Source: Gammaproteobacteria bacterium | Lineage (GTDB): Bacteria > Pseudomonadota > Gammaproteobacteria > GRL18 | Direction: 5' to 3' | Length of the DNA: 36,190 bases | Assembly: GCA_026196615.1 (NCBI GenBank) | Contig: JAPHSW010000185.1 | Location: 1-36,190 of the forward strand | Shown: piece after piece, positions 6,392-14,143 of the stretch | Layout: the number at the start of each line of letters is the position of its first letter | Numbering within the stretch: position 1 is the stretch's first letter | Position numbers and translations under genes: made by a program | Notes under the pieces: generated by a model | What the model was told of the DNA's origin: nothing | Database searches by the model: none | What the model saw: only the letters and a program-made list of their open reading frames with translations

Positions 6392-7843
6392 ATGAAAAAC
6401 TCATTCCCAAAATATAAGCCCTCAGAGCCTCATATTCATCTAAAAGATGATGATATATCAAAACCTTCCTGTGATGACCTAATTAATATATTTAATGATC
6501 CATTTGTCATTATTGATCGACATTATCAAATTGTTGCTTCTAATAAGGCCTACCGAAGTTCTTTCCATGTCCATAACACTATAGAAGGGAAATTCTGCTA
6601 TGAAGTCTCCCATAGTTATGATTCCCCTTGCAGTCAGCATGGCGAACATTGCCCTTTAGAAACAGTAATGCGCACGGGAAAATCCACCAGCGTTCTACAT
6701 ATTCATAAGCATGGTGATGAAGAAGAGCAAGTTCAGATCAGTGCCAGCCCTATTCACAATGATAGTGGCGAAATCCATTACATGGGTGAAACCATGGTAA
6801 CCATTCCTCAAGAGGAAAAAGACCCACAATTAATCGTTGGTCGAACACCAGCAATCTTACGCTTGATCAACATCCTGCACCGTGTCGCACCAACTCAATC
6901 AACAGTGTTCATTGAAGGTGAAAGTGGAGTTGGAAAAGATTGTGTTGCCAATTACATTCATCATTACTCTAAACGCAGTAGTAAACCAATGATTGTTGTT
7001 GATTGTGGAGCAATTGGTGAAACATTAATTGAGAGTGAATTATTTGGTTATGAAAAAGGGGCTTTCACCGGCGCTTTAAAACAAAAAATTGGCTTGATTG
7101 AATCGGCTCATGGCGGCACTCTTTTTATTGATGAAATCGGTGAACTATCATTAGATTTACAAACAAAACTACTCAGAGTGCTGGAGAGTAGTACTATCCG
7201 CCGTATTGGTGGTACACATTATTTTGAAGTGGATGTCCGTATTATTGCAGCCACCAATCAGGATGTAAAAAAAATGGTAAAAGAGGGAAAGTTTCGTCAG
7301 GATCTCTATTACCGCCTGGCAACCTTTCCAGTTCATGTACCGCCATTAAGAGAACGTAAAGCGGATATACCCGCCATTGCAGAACACTTTTTACGCATAT
7401 TAGATGATGGCGCCCAACATATTCCATTACCATCCGATATTATTGAAATACTTTCATCTTATGACTTCCCAGGTAATATCAGAGAATTGCGTAATATCAT
7501 GGAGCGTGCTGTCATTTTGTCAGCAGGAGACTTCATTTCAGAAGAACATCTCACCATTGATAAAACCATTCATCATGCTGCAAGTAATGAATATGATCAC
7601 GTTGATGTTGAAGACTTTCCAACACCATTTCATTCAAAGCATCCGACTCAAACAGATGAGAATATATCAACACCTATTTATAAACCAGGCACAGGTAAAT
7701 CTCGCAAGCCCAACCTGGCCACTGTAAAACAAACTCTTGAACGCCATAATGGACACCGTTTATCTGCAGCACAGGAACTGGGTATAAGTGAACGAACGTT
7801 ATATCGTTATTTACAAAGAATCAGCAAAATGGAACAAGAATAG
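6392..7843 (+). CDS. PAS-domain sigma-54-dependent transcriptional activator
   Basis: 483 residues. Residues about 25-140 are a PAS-type sensor with three cysteines in CYEVSHSYDSPC and CPLE (C69, C80, C87), a pattern seen in PAS domains that may bind a metal, haem or redox signal. Residues 148-385 are the AAA+ domain: Walker A GESGVGKD (K182), GAFTGA loop for sigma-54 contact (223-228), Walker B GGTLFIDE (D247), and the arginine region FRQDLYYRLATFPVHVPPLRER. The C terminus holds a Fis-type helix-turn-helix (TLERHNGHRLSAAQELGISERTLYRYL). There is no receiver domain, so the signal is sensed directly. The gene is divergent from dsrA and followed by two minus-strand sRNA candidates with sigma-54 promoters, its most likely targets. 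ATG 6392 has no strong Shine-Dalgarno. Confidence 0.92.
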   Translation: MKNSFPKYKPSEPHIHLKDDDISKPSCDDLINIFNDPFVIIDRHYQIVASNKAYRSSFHVHNTIEGKFCYEVSHSYDSPCSQHGEHCPLETVMRTGKSTSVLHIHKHGDEEEQVQISASPIHNDSGEIHYMGETMVTIPQEEKDPQLIVGRTPAILRLINILHRVAPTQSTVFIEGESGVGKDCVANYIHHYSKRSSKPMIVVDCGAIGETLIESELFGYEKGAFTGALKQKIGLIESAHGGTLFIDEIGELSLDLQTKLLRVLESSTIRRIGGTHYFEVDVRIIAATNQDVKKMVKEGKFRQDLYYRLATFPVHVPPLRERKADIPAIAEHFLRILDDGAQHIPLPSDIIEILSSYDFPGNIRELRNIMERAVILSAGDFISEEHLTIDKTIHHAASNEYDHVDVEDFPTPFHSKHPTQTDENISTPIYKPGTGKSRKPNLATVKQTLERHNGHRLSAAQELGISERTLYRYLQRISKMEQE

Positions 7844-7865
7844 TAGTAACAAAAAGCGAGCATGC

Positions 7866-7911
7866 AAAAAAAAAGCCCAACCAAAAACCTTTACATAAAG
7901 GGCGGTTGAGC
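7866..7911 (-). terminator. Intrinsic terminator of predicted sRNA B
   Basis: On the minus strand GCTCAACC (7911-7904) pairs with GGTTGGGC (7882-7875), enclosing a second perfect hairpin CCTTTA-TG-TAAAGG (7901-7888), and is followed by nine consecutive U (7874-7866). The U-run shows the direction is minus, opposite to the activator gene that ends at 7843. Confidence 0.85.
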
Positions 7912-8023
7912 AATCCTGACAACATAAAAATGTTAAATCCTGAGTTAAGCCAAGCTGACTTACTACAGGTTACCGACAAAAACGAAACTAAGAGCTATAA
8001 CTCAGACACATTCCGTTCATACT
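7866..8023 (-). ncRNA. Predicted sigma-54-dependent small RNA B (about 158 nt)
   Basis: Bounded by a -24/-12 promoter (predicted start 8023) and a strong terminator (7866). An internal 8-bp pairing CTGAGTTA/TAACTCAG (arms at 8005-7998 and 7947-7940) would close a large loop that displays UUUUGUCGGU (7981-7972), a 10-mer shared with sRNA A. No ribosome site or recognisable protein is seen on this strand; the plus-strand frame 7906-8088 is antisense to it and has a TTG start. Promoter, length and terminator are visible; expression is untested. Function by base pairing is inferred from similarity of layout to Qrr- and CrcZ-type RNAs. Confidence 0.68.
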
Positions 8024-8033
8024 TTTACTATAT

Positions 8034-8051
8034 AGCATTGTCTATGCCAGT
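8034..8051 (-). promoter_or_regulatory. Sigma-54 (-24/-12) promoter of sRNA B
   Basis: On the minus strand: CTGGCATAGACAATGCTA. The GG (8048-8047) and GC (8036-8035) are separated by exactly 10 nt, and TGGCA-N6-TGCT fits the sigma-54 consensus TGGCAC-N5-TTGCW with mismatches at the last -24 base and the first -12 base. Predicted start 8023. Confidence 0.65.
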
Positions 8052-8123
8052 TATTGATAAAATCAATAACCAACTCTTTTCTATTTAAATTCTTGAATCA
8101 TTTCTATATAAAAATGTTCAAAT

Positions 8124-8177
8124 CGTCATGACATAAAAGCAGGTAAAAAATAATAATGACATGTCACTGTCATGTCA
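8124..8177 (-). promoter_or_regulatory. Probable activator sites upstream of sRNA B
   Basis: Three palindromic motifs of one type lie together: CGTCATGACA (8124-8133), TGACATGTCA (8157-8166, perfect palindrome) and TGTCATGTCA (8168-8177). They sit about 105 and 135-150 nt upstream of the predicted start 8023, the usual range for enhancers of sigma-54 promoters. They match TGTCATGACA at the activator's own promoter. Confidence 0.6.
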
Positions 8178-8250
8178 GATAGGTAAATAAAAGAATAAGA
8201 AAAGGCTATCTTTGAATTATGAAAACAGGATGAATTAAAACAGAGGGATT

Positions 8251-8287
8251 AAAAAGGTACGGTAAAACGGAGGGTCGTTTACCGTAC
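8251..8287 (-). terminator. Intrinsic terminator of predicted sRNA A
   Basis: On the minus strand GTACGGTAAA (8287-8278) pairs perfectly with TTTACCGTAC (8266-8257), and five U follow within two bases (8255-8251). Confidence 0.75.
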
Positions 8288-8374
8288 AAGAGCTTACACC
8301 GACAAAAGAGAAAGTTGTTGTTACCACCATTTCAACAAAAAGTATGATATACAACTCGCTCTATTTTGTTTGTA
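8251..8374 (-). ncRNA. Predicted sigma-54-dependent small RNA A (about 124 nt)
   Basis: Runs from a near-perfect sigma-54 promoter (predicted start 8374) to a hairpin plus U-run ending at 8251. It carries UUUUGUCGGU at 8307-8298, identical to sRNA B, in a region flanked by complementary AGAGC (8362-8358) and GCTCT (8293-8289), as in B. A second hairpin TTGTTG/CAACAA is possible near the middle. No open frame with a ribosome site is seen. The two RNAs otherwise differ, so they look like diverged paralogues or convergent members of one regulon. Confidence 0.72.
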
Positions 8375-8384
8375 CTATACATAT

Positions 8385-8401
8385 AGCAACAGCTGTGCCA
8401 A
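8385..8401 (-). promoter_or_regulatory. Sigma-54 (-24/-12) promoter of sRNA A
   Basis: On the minus strand: TTGGCACAGCTGTTGCT, a complete match to the sigma-54 consensus TTGGCAC-N5-TTGCW. GG is 8399-8398 and GC is 8387-8386. Predicted start 8374. This is the strongest sigma-54 promoter in the window and lies in non-coding sequence beside a sigma-54 activator gene. Confidence 0.85.
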
Positions 8402-8525
8402 TAAATCATTATTTAATAAAAGTCTAATACTTATTTTTATCTTATTGTTTTTAAAAGAATATTTGTTTTTTAAATATTAAATCATTTTTAGATTAAATTA
8501 GTCAGAAAGCAATATGTGCCGTATG

Positions 8526-8543
8526 TGTCATACAAAAATGACA
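8526..8543 (-). promoter_or_regulatory. Probable activator site upstream of sRNA A
   Basis: TGTCAT (8526-8531) and ATGACA (8538-8543) form an inverted repeat with a 6-bp spacer, centred about 160 nt upstream of the predicted start 8374. The half-sites are those of TGTCATGACA at 6306-6315 and of the sites upstream of sRNA B, with a wider spacer. The remaining sequence 8402-8525 and 8544-8594 is AT-rich and shows nothing further. Confidence 0.5.
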
Positions 8544-8594
8544 TGAAGTGCCATAGTTGACAATCATTGTTTAATAAATAATCAATTATGACTT

Positions 8595-9488
8595 TTAATT
8601 TGATGGGATATTAGCTGTCACTTTTGTTTTTGAGCACTGTTCAAGGGTATGTAATAAAGAATACAAGGCTTTTTCTGTATATTCTAAATTAAGAGGGATA
8701 GCATCAAATGAATGTCCCTGGATGCAAGCAAGTACTTCAGGCTGGTTATTAGTAAGTCGGGTTATTTTTTTCATTTCTGAAAAGCTCATATAACGATTTT
8801 TTAAATAAGGATTAAATTGAGCAAATAGTATTTTTTGCTCAACAGAAAGCTGTTTAAAGAGTAAAAGCATCTTTTTTTCAATTTTTTTCAATTGATCCTT
8901 GAGAATGATTTCATTATCCAGATATTCTTCCTGATGTTCTGGATCCATTGCCACCAATCTTGGAGCAATATAAATAGCTAACATTTTGACCAGGCGTGGA
9001 TCCATCCAGAAACGTAGGTCACTTTTTTCTTGCCTATTGCTGGCCAGAACATCATCCGAGCTATCTTCTTTATCTAATAACGGAATGTATTTTGATAAAG
9101 TAATCGTTTTATTTTCCAGCTCTTTCCCCTGTAGTTTCAGATATTCATCCAGTACTGGCTCAAAACCTTCTCCTGCTCGAATAATAATATCTGCTGAATT
9201 AATTAATTCTTTTTGCCAGTTAGAAAGCACTTTATATCGATCATTAAAATTTAAATAAATAACCTGAGGTTTCACAATACCATGCGATAAAGTCGAAACA
9301 ATCTCATATAGCGGCTCAACACTCACTACAATTCTAGGAGGTGCAGGGGGAACAGATTGGGCATTCAATGAAGCGACAAGTTCATCGGCTGAGGCATTCA
9401 TTATTACAAAGGAAAAATAAATTGTTACAAAAGTAACATTAAGCATTTTTTGCTTAAACAACAGTATAAAATTCATTTCATTCAACAT
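8595..9488 (-). CDS. Degenerate ZnuA-like periplasmic protein
   Basis: 297 residues with a hydrophobic N terminus (MLNVTFVTIYFSFVIMNASA) that looks like a signal peptide. The rest follows the cluster 9 metal-binding (ZnuA/TroA) pattern: RIVVSVEPLYEIVSTLSHG at the start of the first lobe, INSADIIIRAGEGFEPVLDEYL, then DLRFWMDPRLVKML. The histidines that usually bind zinc or manganese are missing: NFNDRYKVLSNWQ stands where a His-Asp.. segment is expected and LRFWMDP replaces the usual DPHIWLDP. No ABC permease or ATPase gene is adjacent. It may have lost metal binding, or may bind something else. The start could also be at the internal ATG near 9446 (MLNVTF). Confidence 0.6.
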   Translation of the reverse strand: MLNEMNFILLFKQKMLNVTFVTIYFSFVIMNASADELVASLNAQSVPPAPPRIVVSVEPLYEIVSTLSHGIVKPQVIYLNFNDRYKVLSNWQKELINSADIIIRAGEGFEPVLDEYLKLQGKELENKTITLSKYIPLLDKEDSSDDVLASNRQEKSDLRFWMDPRLVKMLAIYIAPRLVAMDPEHQEEYLDNEIILKDQLKKIEKKMLLLFKQLSVEQKILFAQFNPYLKNRYMSFSEMKKITRLTNNQPEVLACIQGHSFDAIPLNLEYTEKALYSLLHTLEQCSKTKVTANIPSN

Positions 9489-9575
9489 AATAAGATTAAG
9501 TAAAATAGAATCACTATTTTAACAAGTGGCGTTACCTCTTACCTTGTCCTTTATCATAGAGAGTATTAACTCTCA

Positions 9576-9827
9576 TTATTTATTTTTTGACGCCCAAATA
9601 GCCAATTTATGCTGCATTGATTTCTGAGAGATTTGATCTTCTGGAATAGGCTGTATCACCTTATCATGAACAAGCAATCGATAAATATATTCAATTTTTT
9701 CTTTTGCTGAATCAGTCGGCTCAAATTCTACCACTCCTCGACCTTCGCCATATTTAACGCCATCAAGAATTGCCTTTTTTAATAATTCTTTTTCATTTTT
9801 AAGTTTTTTCACATTATTCCCTGACAA
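9576..9827 (-). CDS. Hypothetical protein, 83 residues
   Basis: Not recognised. A lysine-rich helical N terminus (VKKLKNEKELLKKAILDGVKYG), a glycine turn (GEGRGVVEFEP) and a second helical part (AKEKIEYIYRLLVHDKVIQPIPEDQ). No signal peptide and no cysteine. Same strand as the ZnuA-like gene about 90 nt downstream, possibly co-transcribed. Composition looks like a real small cytoplasmic protein. Confidence 0.55.
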   Translation of the reverse strand: MSGNNVKKLKNEKELLKKAILDGVKYGEGRGVVEFEPTDSAKEKIEYIYRLLVHDKVIQPIPEDQISQKSMQHKLAIWASKNK

Positions 9828-10025
9828 ATTTAAGGTATTTTTTTTCTACTGTGCGAGTAAAATAGTGATTCTATAAATGACATAGTAGCGACATACAGTA
9901 CGACATTCAATAAATGTAAAAATAAACAGTGAAACTAAGACAAATCCAAAAAACAGCATTTATTGGTCCACTTATTCAATCCAGCTCAATAAAAGACTTT
10001 AAAATTAAAGAATTCGGAGAACAAT

Positions 10026-10220
10026 ATGACACTAGAAAGAGCAAGAGAACTGATTAGTATTCAAGTTGATATGGGCGGTGGATATAATCGAAACTCAGTC
10101 AGAGTTTTACTATCTGAAGTCAGTCGTGAACATGGACAAGTAGGAGTTGATCAACTCATCAGAGAATTTTCTTTAGATGAAAAATTTGGCTTACAAATAG
10201 GTCAAACAATCCAACCATAA
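10026..10220 (+). CDS. Small hypothetical protein, 64 residues
   Basis: Not recognised by name. ATG 10026 has a good ribosome site (CGGAGAA, about 7 nt upstream). The protein is a short helical soluble domain (MTLERARELISIQVDMGGGYNR..., then VRVLLSEVSREHGQVGVDQLIREFSLDEKFGL) without cysteines or a signal. It stands alone before a terminator. Confidence 0.65.
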   Translation: MTLERARELISIQVDMGGGYNRNSVRVLLSEVSREHGQVGVDQLIREFSLDEKFGLQIGQTIQP

Positions 10221-10266
10221 TTACAAAATTCCCTAAAAAATTGAAATCTTTGGCATAAAAAAGAAC

Positions 10267-10288
10267 ACTCTCATCAGGTGATGAGAGT
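10267..10288. terminator. Terminator between convergent genes
   Basis: Perfect 10-bp stem ACTCTCATCA/TGATGAGAGT with a 2-nt loop between the small plus-strand gene and the minus-strand spondin-domain gene. The better U-run (GUUCUUUUUU) is on the minus side, so it mainly serves the spondin gene. Confidence 0.7.
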
Positions 10289-10312
10289 TTAAAATAAAAA
10301 AACATTATAAAA

Positions 10313-11074
10313 TTAACGACATTTTTTTCCATAATGATGACGTTTATTACAACTCACAGTAACTTCCATTTTAACAACCGGATTTAACCAGCGATGAATC
10401 GCTGAATCCAAATCACTTTTTCCCCCCTCAGTTATATCATCACCCACAATACCACGATGTACATGAACCATCTGATTGCTTTCTATTGTGGTCACACCGG
10501 TAGCACCTGTACCACCATCACCTCCAGGTGCTGCTGGAATACCCAATGTATTTGGAGCGCCACCACCATTAATAATTTCATTATTTACTTCAGTACCTGC
10601 ATCATATCCATTTAAGTAATAAGTATAAGTACCCGCTTTATTTGGAATTTTTATAGCATCTGCACCAACAAATCCATCGTTAGTCGGTAACAACATTGCT
10701 ACAATAGACAGATACTTATTTTTTCGCTGAAGCTTATTGATTTCAGCAGTTGCTGAATGTCCAGGTGCCAACAAGCCTTCAGCAGGGTTTTCTACAATAT
10801 CAGCGCCAAATGCACCTGCAATCGAACTTAGTTCACTGATATTTCCACCTTCAGCCATAGCTTGCAACTCTTCACTTGCAGGTTCACCTAAGTTATAAAA
10901 ATCAACCTCTTTACTATGAGCAGAAACTAATATAGGTGTAAAATATAACCCATTCGTCAAGTTAGTTATTTTGACTGAAATATCCTTGGCTTGCACACTC
11001 AATGGTAAAACCAGTGCCGCAACGAATACTGATGTTTTGATACCACCTAAGCACTTATTTAATTTTAAACTCAT
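10313..11074 (-). CDS. Secreted spondin-domain protein
   Basis: About 253 residues. The start is the internal ATG 11074, which has AAGGA and GAGA upstream and begins a good signal peptide (MSLKLNKCLGGIKTSVF, hydrophobic core VAALVLPLS, cleavage after VQA); the frame is open to 11134 but that ATG has no ribosome site. The mature part fits the bacterial spondin N-terminal family: ISVKITNLTNGLYFTPILVSAH near the start, ending in LDSAIHRWLNPVVKMEVTVS. A glycine/proline-rich loop (GGGAPNTLGIPAAPGGDGGTG) lies in the middle. Probably periplasmic or surface-exposed; ligand unknown. A basic, cysteine-containing tail (CNKRHHYGKKC) may form a disulfide. Confidence 0.75.
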   Translation of the reverse strand: MSLKLNKCLGGIKTSVFVAALVLPLSVQAKDISVKITNLTNGLYFTPILVSAHSKEVDFYNLGEPASEELQAMAEGGNISELSSIAGAFGADIVENPAEGLLAPGHSATAEINKLQRKNKYLSIVAMLLPTNDGFVGADAIKIPNKAGTYTYYLNGYDAGTEVNNEIINGGGAPNTLGIPAAPGGDGGTGATGVTTIESNQMVHVHRGIVGDDITEGGKSDLDSAIHRWLNPVVKMEVTVSCNKRHHYGKKCR

Positions 11075-11320
11075 TCTCTTTTTCCTTGTTATTAACGGTG
11101 TATTAAACGAGCTTCTATTATTCTTATTTTTCATGGCTAAGTTATCACATAAAAATCACGTTTTTTTAACATTTTTTCATAATTACTAAGAGAGTATTCA
11201 CAATCAATCAATTGATAACCCCATCCAGTAACGCTACATTTTTTATTTTTTCTGCTATTATAAAAATAAAGAATATAATTCTTTGCTCAATTTCACCCAT
11301 ACATTAACTTAGAATAAACA

Positions 11321-12085
11321 ATGAATTTTAAAAACCTGTTTTATGTTATGTTGATAACATTTGTGGTAAGCACGGTTTCAGCAAAAGAGATAAGCATTTG
11401 TTCAGATGATAATTTCTGGTATCCATTTTCATATTCTGAAAATGGCACAGCCAAAGGCTGGCACATTGATATCATTACAACCGCACTAAAAAACCTTGGT
11501 TACCAATACAAAATAGTTCCTCTATCCTGGAAGCGCTGTCTTGAGGATGGCGGAAAAAATGGTCAATTTGATGCTGTTGCCAACGCATCGTATAAGCCAT
11601 CTCGTGCTGAATACTTATCCTATCCTCCTGAAAATCCTCGCCAGGAAAAATCAGACTGGCGCATTATGCAAGTCGAATATGTTGTTGTTAGTGATATTTC
11701 TGAAACATATCGTTATCAAGGTGATCCATTAACGTTACCATTACCTGTCAGAGGCACTATGGGCTATTCTATTGTAGATGACTTGAAAGAGAGTGGTGTT
11801 AAAGTAGATATCGGGCACAATTCTGAACAGAACATTAAAAGCTTAGTACGTGATAAAAAAGGAGTCGTAATTACAGTACCGCAATTGGCCAAATTTATTG
11901 CCAAAAAACATCACCTGGAAAATAAAATCATCATCCATAGTGATCCCATAAAATCAAAGTCTTACTTCTTTGCCTTCTCCCAAAAGAGCAAAGTATCAGA
12001 GAAAGAAAAATTAGAGATATGGCAAGAAATTGTCCGTATCCGAGAAAATGAATTCTTAATGAATCAATTCAGTAGTCAATATTAA
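11321..12085 (+). CDS. Family 3 periplasmic solute-binding protein
   Basis: 254 residues with a signal peptide (MNFKNLFYVMLITFVVSTVSA, cleavage before KEIS). The mature protein follows the extracellular solute-binding family 3 pattern (amino-acid-type): WYPFSYSENGTAKGWHIDI, GYQYKIVPLSWKRCLED, then GQFDAVANASYKPSRAEYLSYP. No ABC permease or ATPase is adjacent, so it may be an orphan sensor or binding protein. It is divergent from the spondin gene (187 nt of shared AT-rich upstream DNA from its own start to 11134) and convergent with algR. Confidence 0.8.
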   Translation: MNFKNLFYVMLITFVVSTVSAKEISICSDDNFWYPFSYSENGTAKGWHIDIITTALKNLGYQYKIVPLSWKRCLEDGGKNGQFDAVANASYKPSRAEYLSYPPENPRQEKSDWRIMQVEYVVVSDISETYRYQGDPLTLPLPVRGTMGYSIVDDLKESGVKVDIGHNSEQNIKSLVRDKKGVVITVPQLAKFIAKKHHLENKIIIHSDPIKSKSYFFAFSQKSKVSEKEKLEIWQEIVRIRENEFLMNQFSSQY

Positions 12086-12111
12086 TAGTTCTATGTTACA
12101 AAGTGATAAAC

Positions 12112-12855
12112 TTAAGCTTTCATTAACTTCCTCACACTAGATAAATGACGGCGACTAACCTCAAATCCATCAGAGAGACCTTTTAGTTTGAGTAAAACTC
12201 GACCATCATCCTGCTTTTGTAATGCTTCTATTTTGTCTTTTCTTATTAAAGCATTTCTATGAATACGCAAAAAAATACTCTCAAACTCTTCTTCTAAAGA
12301 CTTGAGCGTATCTTCTATAATGGTTTCAGCGACTTCATTCTGTTTATTGTATTTAATTGTGATGTACTTATGATCAGCCAGAAAGCAGTATATATCTTTT
12401 ATTGGTATGAGTAATATTGTGCCCCGGATTTGGGCACTGATATGGGTTCTATAGGCAATTTCCTGATTTTGCTTACCTAATTGTTCCAGCTGAAGTTTAT
12501 TGAGCTTACTGCAATTACCCAAAGCTTTTTCCAGTCGTTCTTTACGAATGGGCTTAAGTAAATAATCTACAGCTTGAGACTCAAATGCCTGCAATGCATA
12601 CTCATCATAAGCCGTTGTAAAAATAATCGCAGGAGGATTTTCACTTGCTACCAGATGATGAGTTGCTTCCAAGCCGCTCATACCCGGCATACGAATATCC
12701 ATTAGTACAATGTCAGGCTCTTCCTGATTCACCTGCTCAATAGCTTCCAGACCATTGCCAGCTTCAATTAATTGATAGTCACAATTAATTTCTTTGATAA
12801 TATGGAGCAATCTCTCACGAGCCAGAGGCTCATCATCAGCAATAAGAATTTTCAT
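12112..12855 (-). CDS. algR: LytTR-family response regulator AlgR
   Basis: 247 residues. Receiver domain 1-120 with the acidic pair at DDEPLAR and the phospho-acceptor in DIVLMDIRMPGMSG, plus FTTAYDEYAL. Residues about 140-245 are a LytTR DNA-binding domain (IPIKDIYCFLADHKYITI, FLRIHRNALIRKDKIEAL). It starts 3 nt after the stop of the upstream kinase gene, so the two are one operon, the algZ-algR arrangement of pseudomonads. AlgR controls alginate and pili in Pseudomonas; no alginate or pilus gene is seen here, and hemC, which follows algR in Pseudomonas, is absent. Confidence 0.9.
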   Translation of the reverse strand: MKILIADDEPLARERLLHIIKEINCDYQLIEAGNGLEAIEQVNQEEPDIVLMDIRMPGMSGLEATHHLVASENPPAIIFTTAYDEYALQAFESQAVDYLLKPIRKERLEKALGNCSKLNKLQLEQLGKQNQEIAYRTHISAQIRGTILLIPIKDIYCFLADHKYITIKYNKQNEVAETIIEDTLKSLEEEFESIFLRIHRNALIRKDKIEALQKQDDGRVLLKLKGLSDGFEVSRRHLSSVRKLMKA

Positions 12856-12858
12856 ATT

Positions 12859-13947
12859 TTAAGTACTGTTTATAGTTTGGTAAGGCATTGATACAATAGC
12901 AAAATATTCATCATTTTTATCCTGACAGATTATTGAAGCCTTACCCTGAAAGTGGACTTTCAGCCTTTCCTCAATATTAGCCAATGCCATTTTATTGCCC
13001 TGACGATGAACCAGATTTTTGCTATTAGAATTCTGAACCGTAATAACTATACGATTATTTTCAAATTCTCCCTTAACCACAATACGCCCACCTTCAATTT
13101 CAGGTTCAATGCCATGAAAAATTGCATTTTCAAGTAAGGGTTGGAGTATCAGTGCTGGAATCATTGCATCATTAGGAATTAAATCAACATCCCATGTAAT
13201 AGATAAACGTTGATCCAGACGTTGCTTCTCAATATTAATATAATGTTCGCTAAGTGTGAGTTCTTTGGACCAGGGTATCATTTCATGATCTTCTCGAAAG
13301 AGCATACGAAACAACTCAGCAAGATCTTCTGTAATATGTTCAGCAACTTCAGGCCGTGTTCTCGTTAAGCTGGCAATGGTGTTCATACTATTAAAGAGAA
13401 AATGTGGTCGTATTCTAGCTTGCAGCAGTTGTAGTTTTGTACAGCTCTCAGATTGTATTTTTATTCGCCACTGATGTTGAATGTAGAAATAGTGTAATGC
13501 CAAGGCACTGATAATTCCTCCAATGAGCAAATTGTGTATCAAAAACTCCCAATGAGAGGCAAATGATAATGTCTCGGTGACCTGATATTTTTCGGCAATA
13601 TAAAAAGTCAGTTCACTGAGAAAAGTGATCATTAAAAGCAACACAAGATAACTACTCACAGCAACAAATTGATTGGAATAATGTTTGAAGACAGGACGCA
13701 ACAAGCATAGAGCACTACTACACATCAAACCATTCCATTGAATAAAAAGAGAGATTAATGCCAGATCACTCCATAATTGCTGATCCATTCTCAATGGTGC
13801 CAGTGTCAGAATAAATGCCAGCAATTCACCAATAATCACCACAGAAAAGACCATTCTTAGAGAGCAAAAATCAGGTAAAAATAATGAGTTTTGCTCCATA
13901 TTATTTTTAATCTGCTCAACTGTATGTGGTGTAGGGTCGTTTTTCAT
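12859..13947 (-). CDS. algZ: LytS/YehU-type sensor histidine kinase AlgZ (FimS)
   Basis: 362 residues. Several N-terminal membrane segments (from MVFSVVIIGELLAFILTLAPL to IHNLLIGGIISALALHYFY) precede a His_kinase domain with the RIRPHFLFNSMNTIASL motif holding the candidate phosphohistidine, and an ATPase module (ILQPLLENAIFHGIEP, then MALANIEERL). It lacks the classical DHp H-box, as do AlgZ and LytS. Its immediate partner is the AlgR gene downstream. Divergent from argH, as in Pseudomonas. Confidence 0.88.
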   Translation of the reverse strand: MKNDPTPHTVEQIKNNMEQNSLFLPDFCSLRMVFSVVIIGELLAFILTLAPLRMDQQLWSDLALISLFIQWNGLMCSSALCLLRPVFKHYSNQFVAVSSYLVLLLMITFLSELTFYIAEKYQVTETLSFASHWEFLIHNLLIGGIISALALHYFYIQHQWRIKIQSESCTKLQLLQARIRPHFLFNSMNTIASLTRTRPEVAEHITEDLAELFRMLFREDHEMIPWSKELTLSEHYINIEKQRLDQRLSITWDVDLIPNDAMIPALILQPLLENAIFHGIEPEIEGGRIVVKGEFENNRIVITVQNSNSKNLVHRQGNKMALANIEERLKVHFQGKASIICQDKNDEYFAIVSMPYQTINST

Positions 13948-14088
13948 TTTCAGTATTTAGACTTCTAGACAACTTTAAGTTTAACTAAAGGCTTTGAATT
14001 ACTGACCAGCTTAGTATACACACACTAAAAAGTCTGTGAAAAGAAGCATAAATTAATGATTTCATGATTATTTTATTGTATTTCAGTT

Positions 14089-14094
14089 TATAAT
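14089..14094 (+). promoter_or_regulatory. Candidate -10 element for argH
   Basis: TATAAT, 50 nt before the argH ATG in the algZ-argH divergent region. The -35 candidate (TGATTA at 14065, 18-bp spacer) is poor, so only the -10 is supported. Confidence 0.4.
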
Positions 14095-14143
14095 GGTCGT
14101 TTTTTAACCTGAGCTAATACTTAAAACGGACGAATAAATCACC

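Noticed and set aside
7863-7878. GG-N10-GC match on the minus strand
   Set aside because: It consists of the terminator stem end and its nine-U run; the -24 element does not match TGGCA.
7906-8088. 60-codon plus-strand frame after the sigma-54 activator gene
   Set aside because: TTG start with poor ribosome site and no recognisable protein; it is antisense to a predicted sRNA whose sigma-54 promoter and terminator U-run both point to the minus strand.
8229-8276. Plus-strand GGA motifs (ACAGGATG, AGGGA, and one in the hairpin loop) suggesting a CsrA-binding RNA
   Set aside because: Only three motifs, and the hairpin has its U-run on the minus strand, where it ends a sigma-54 transcript.
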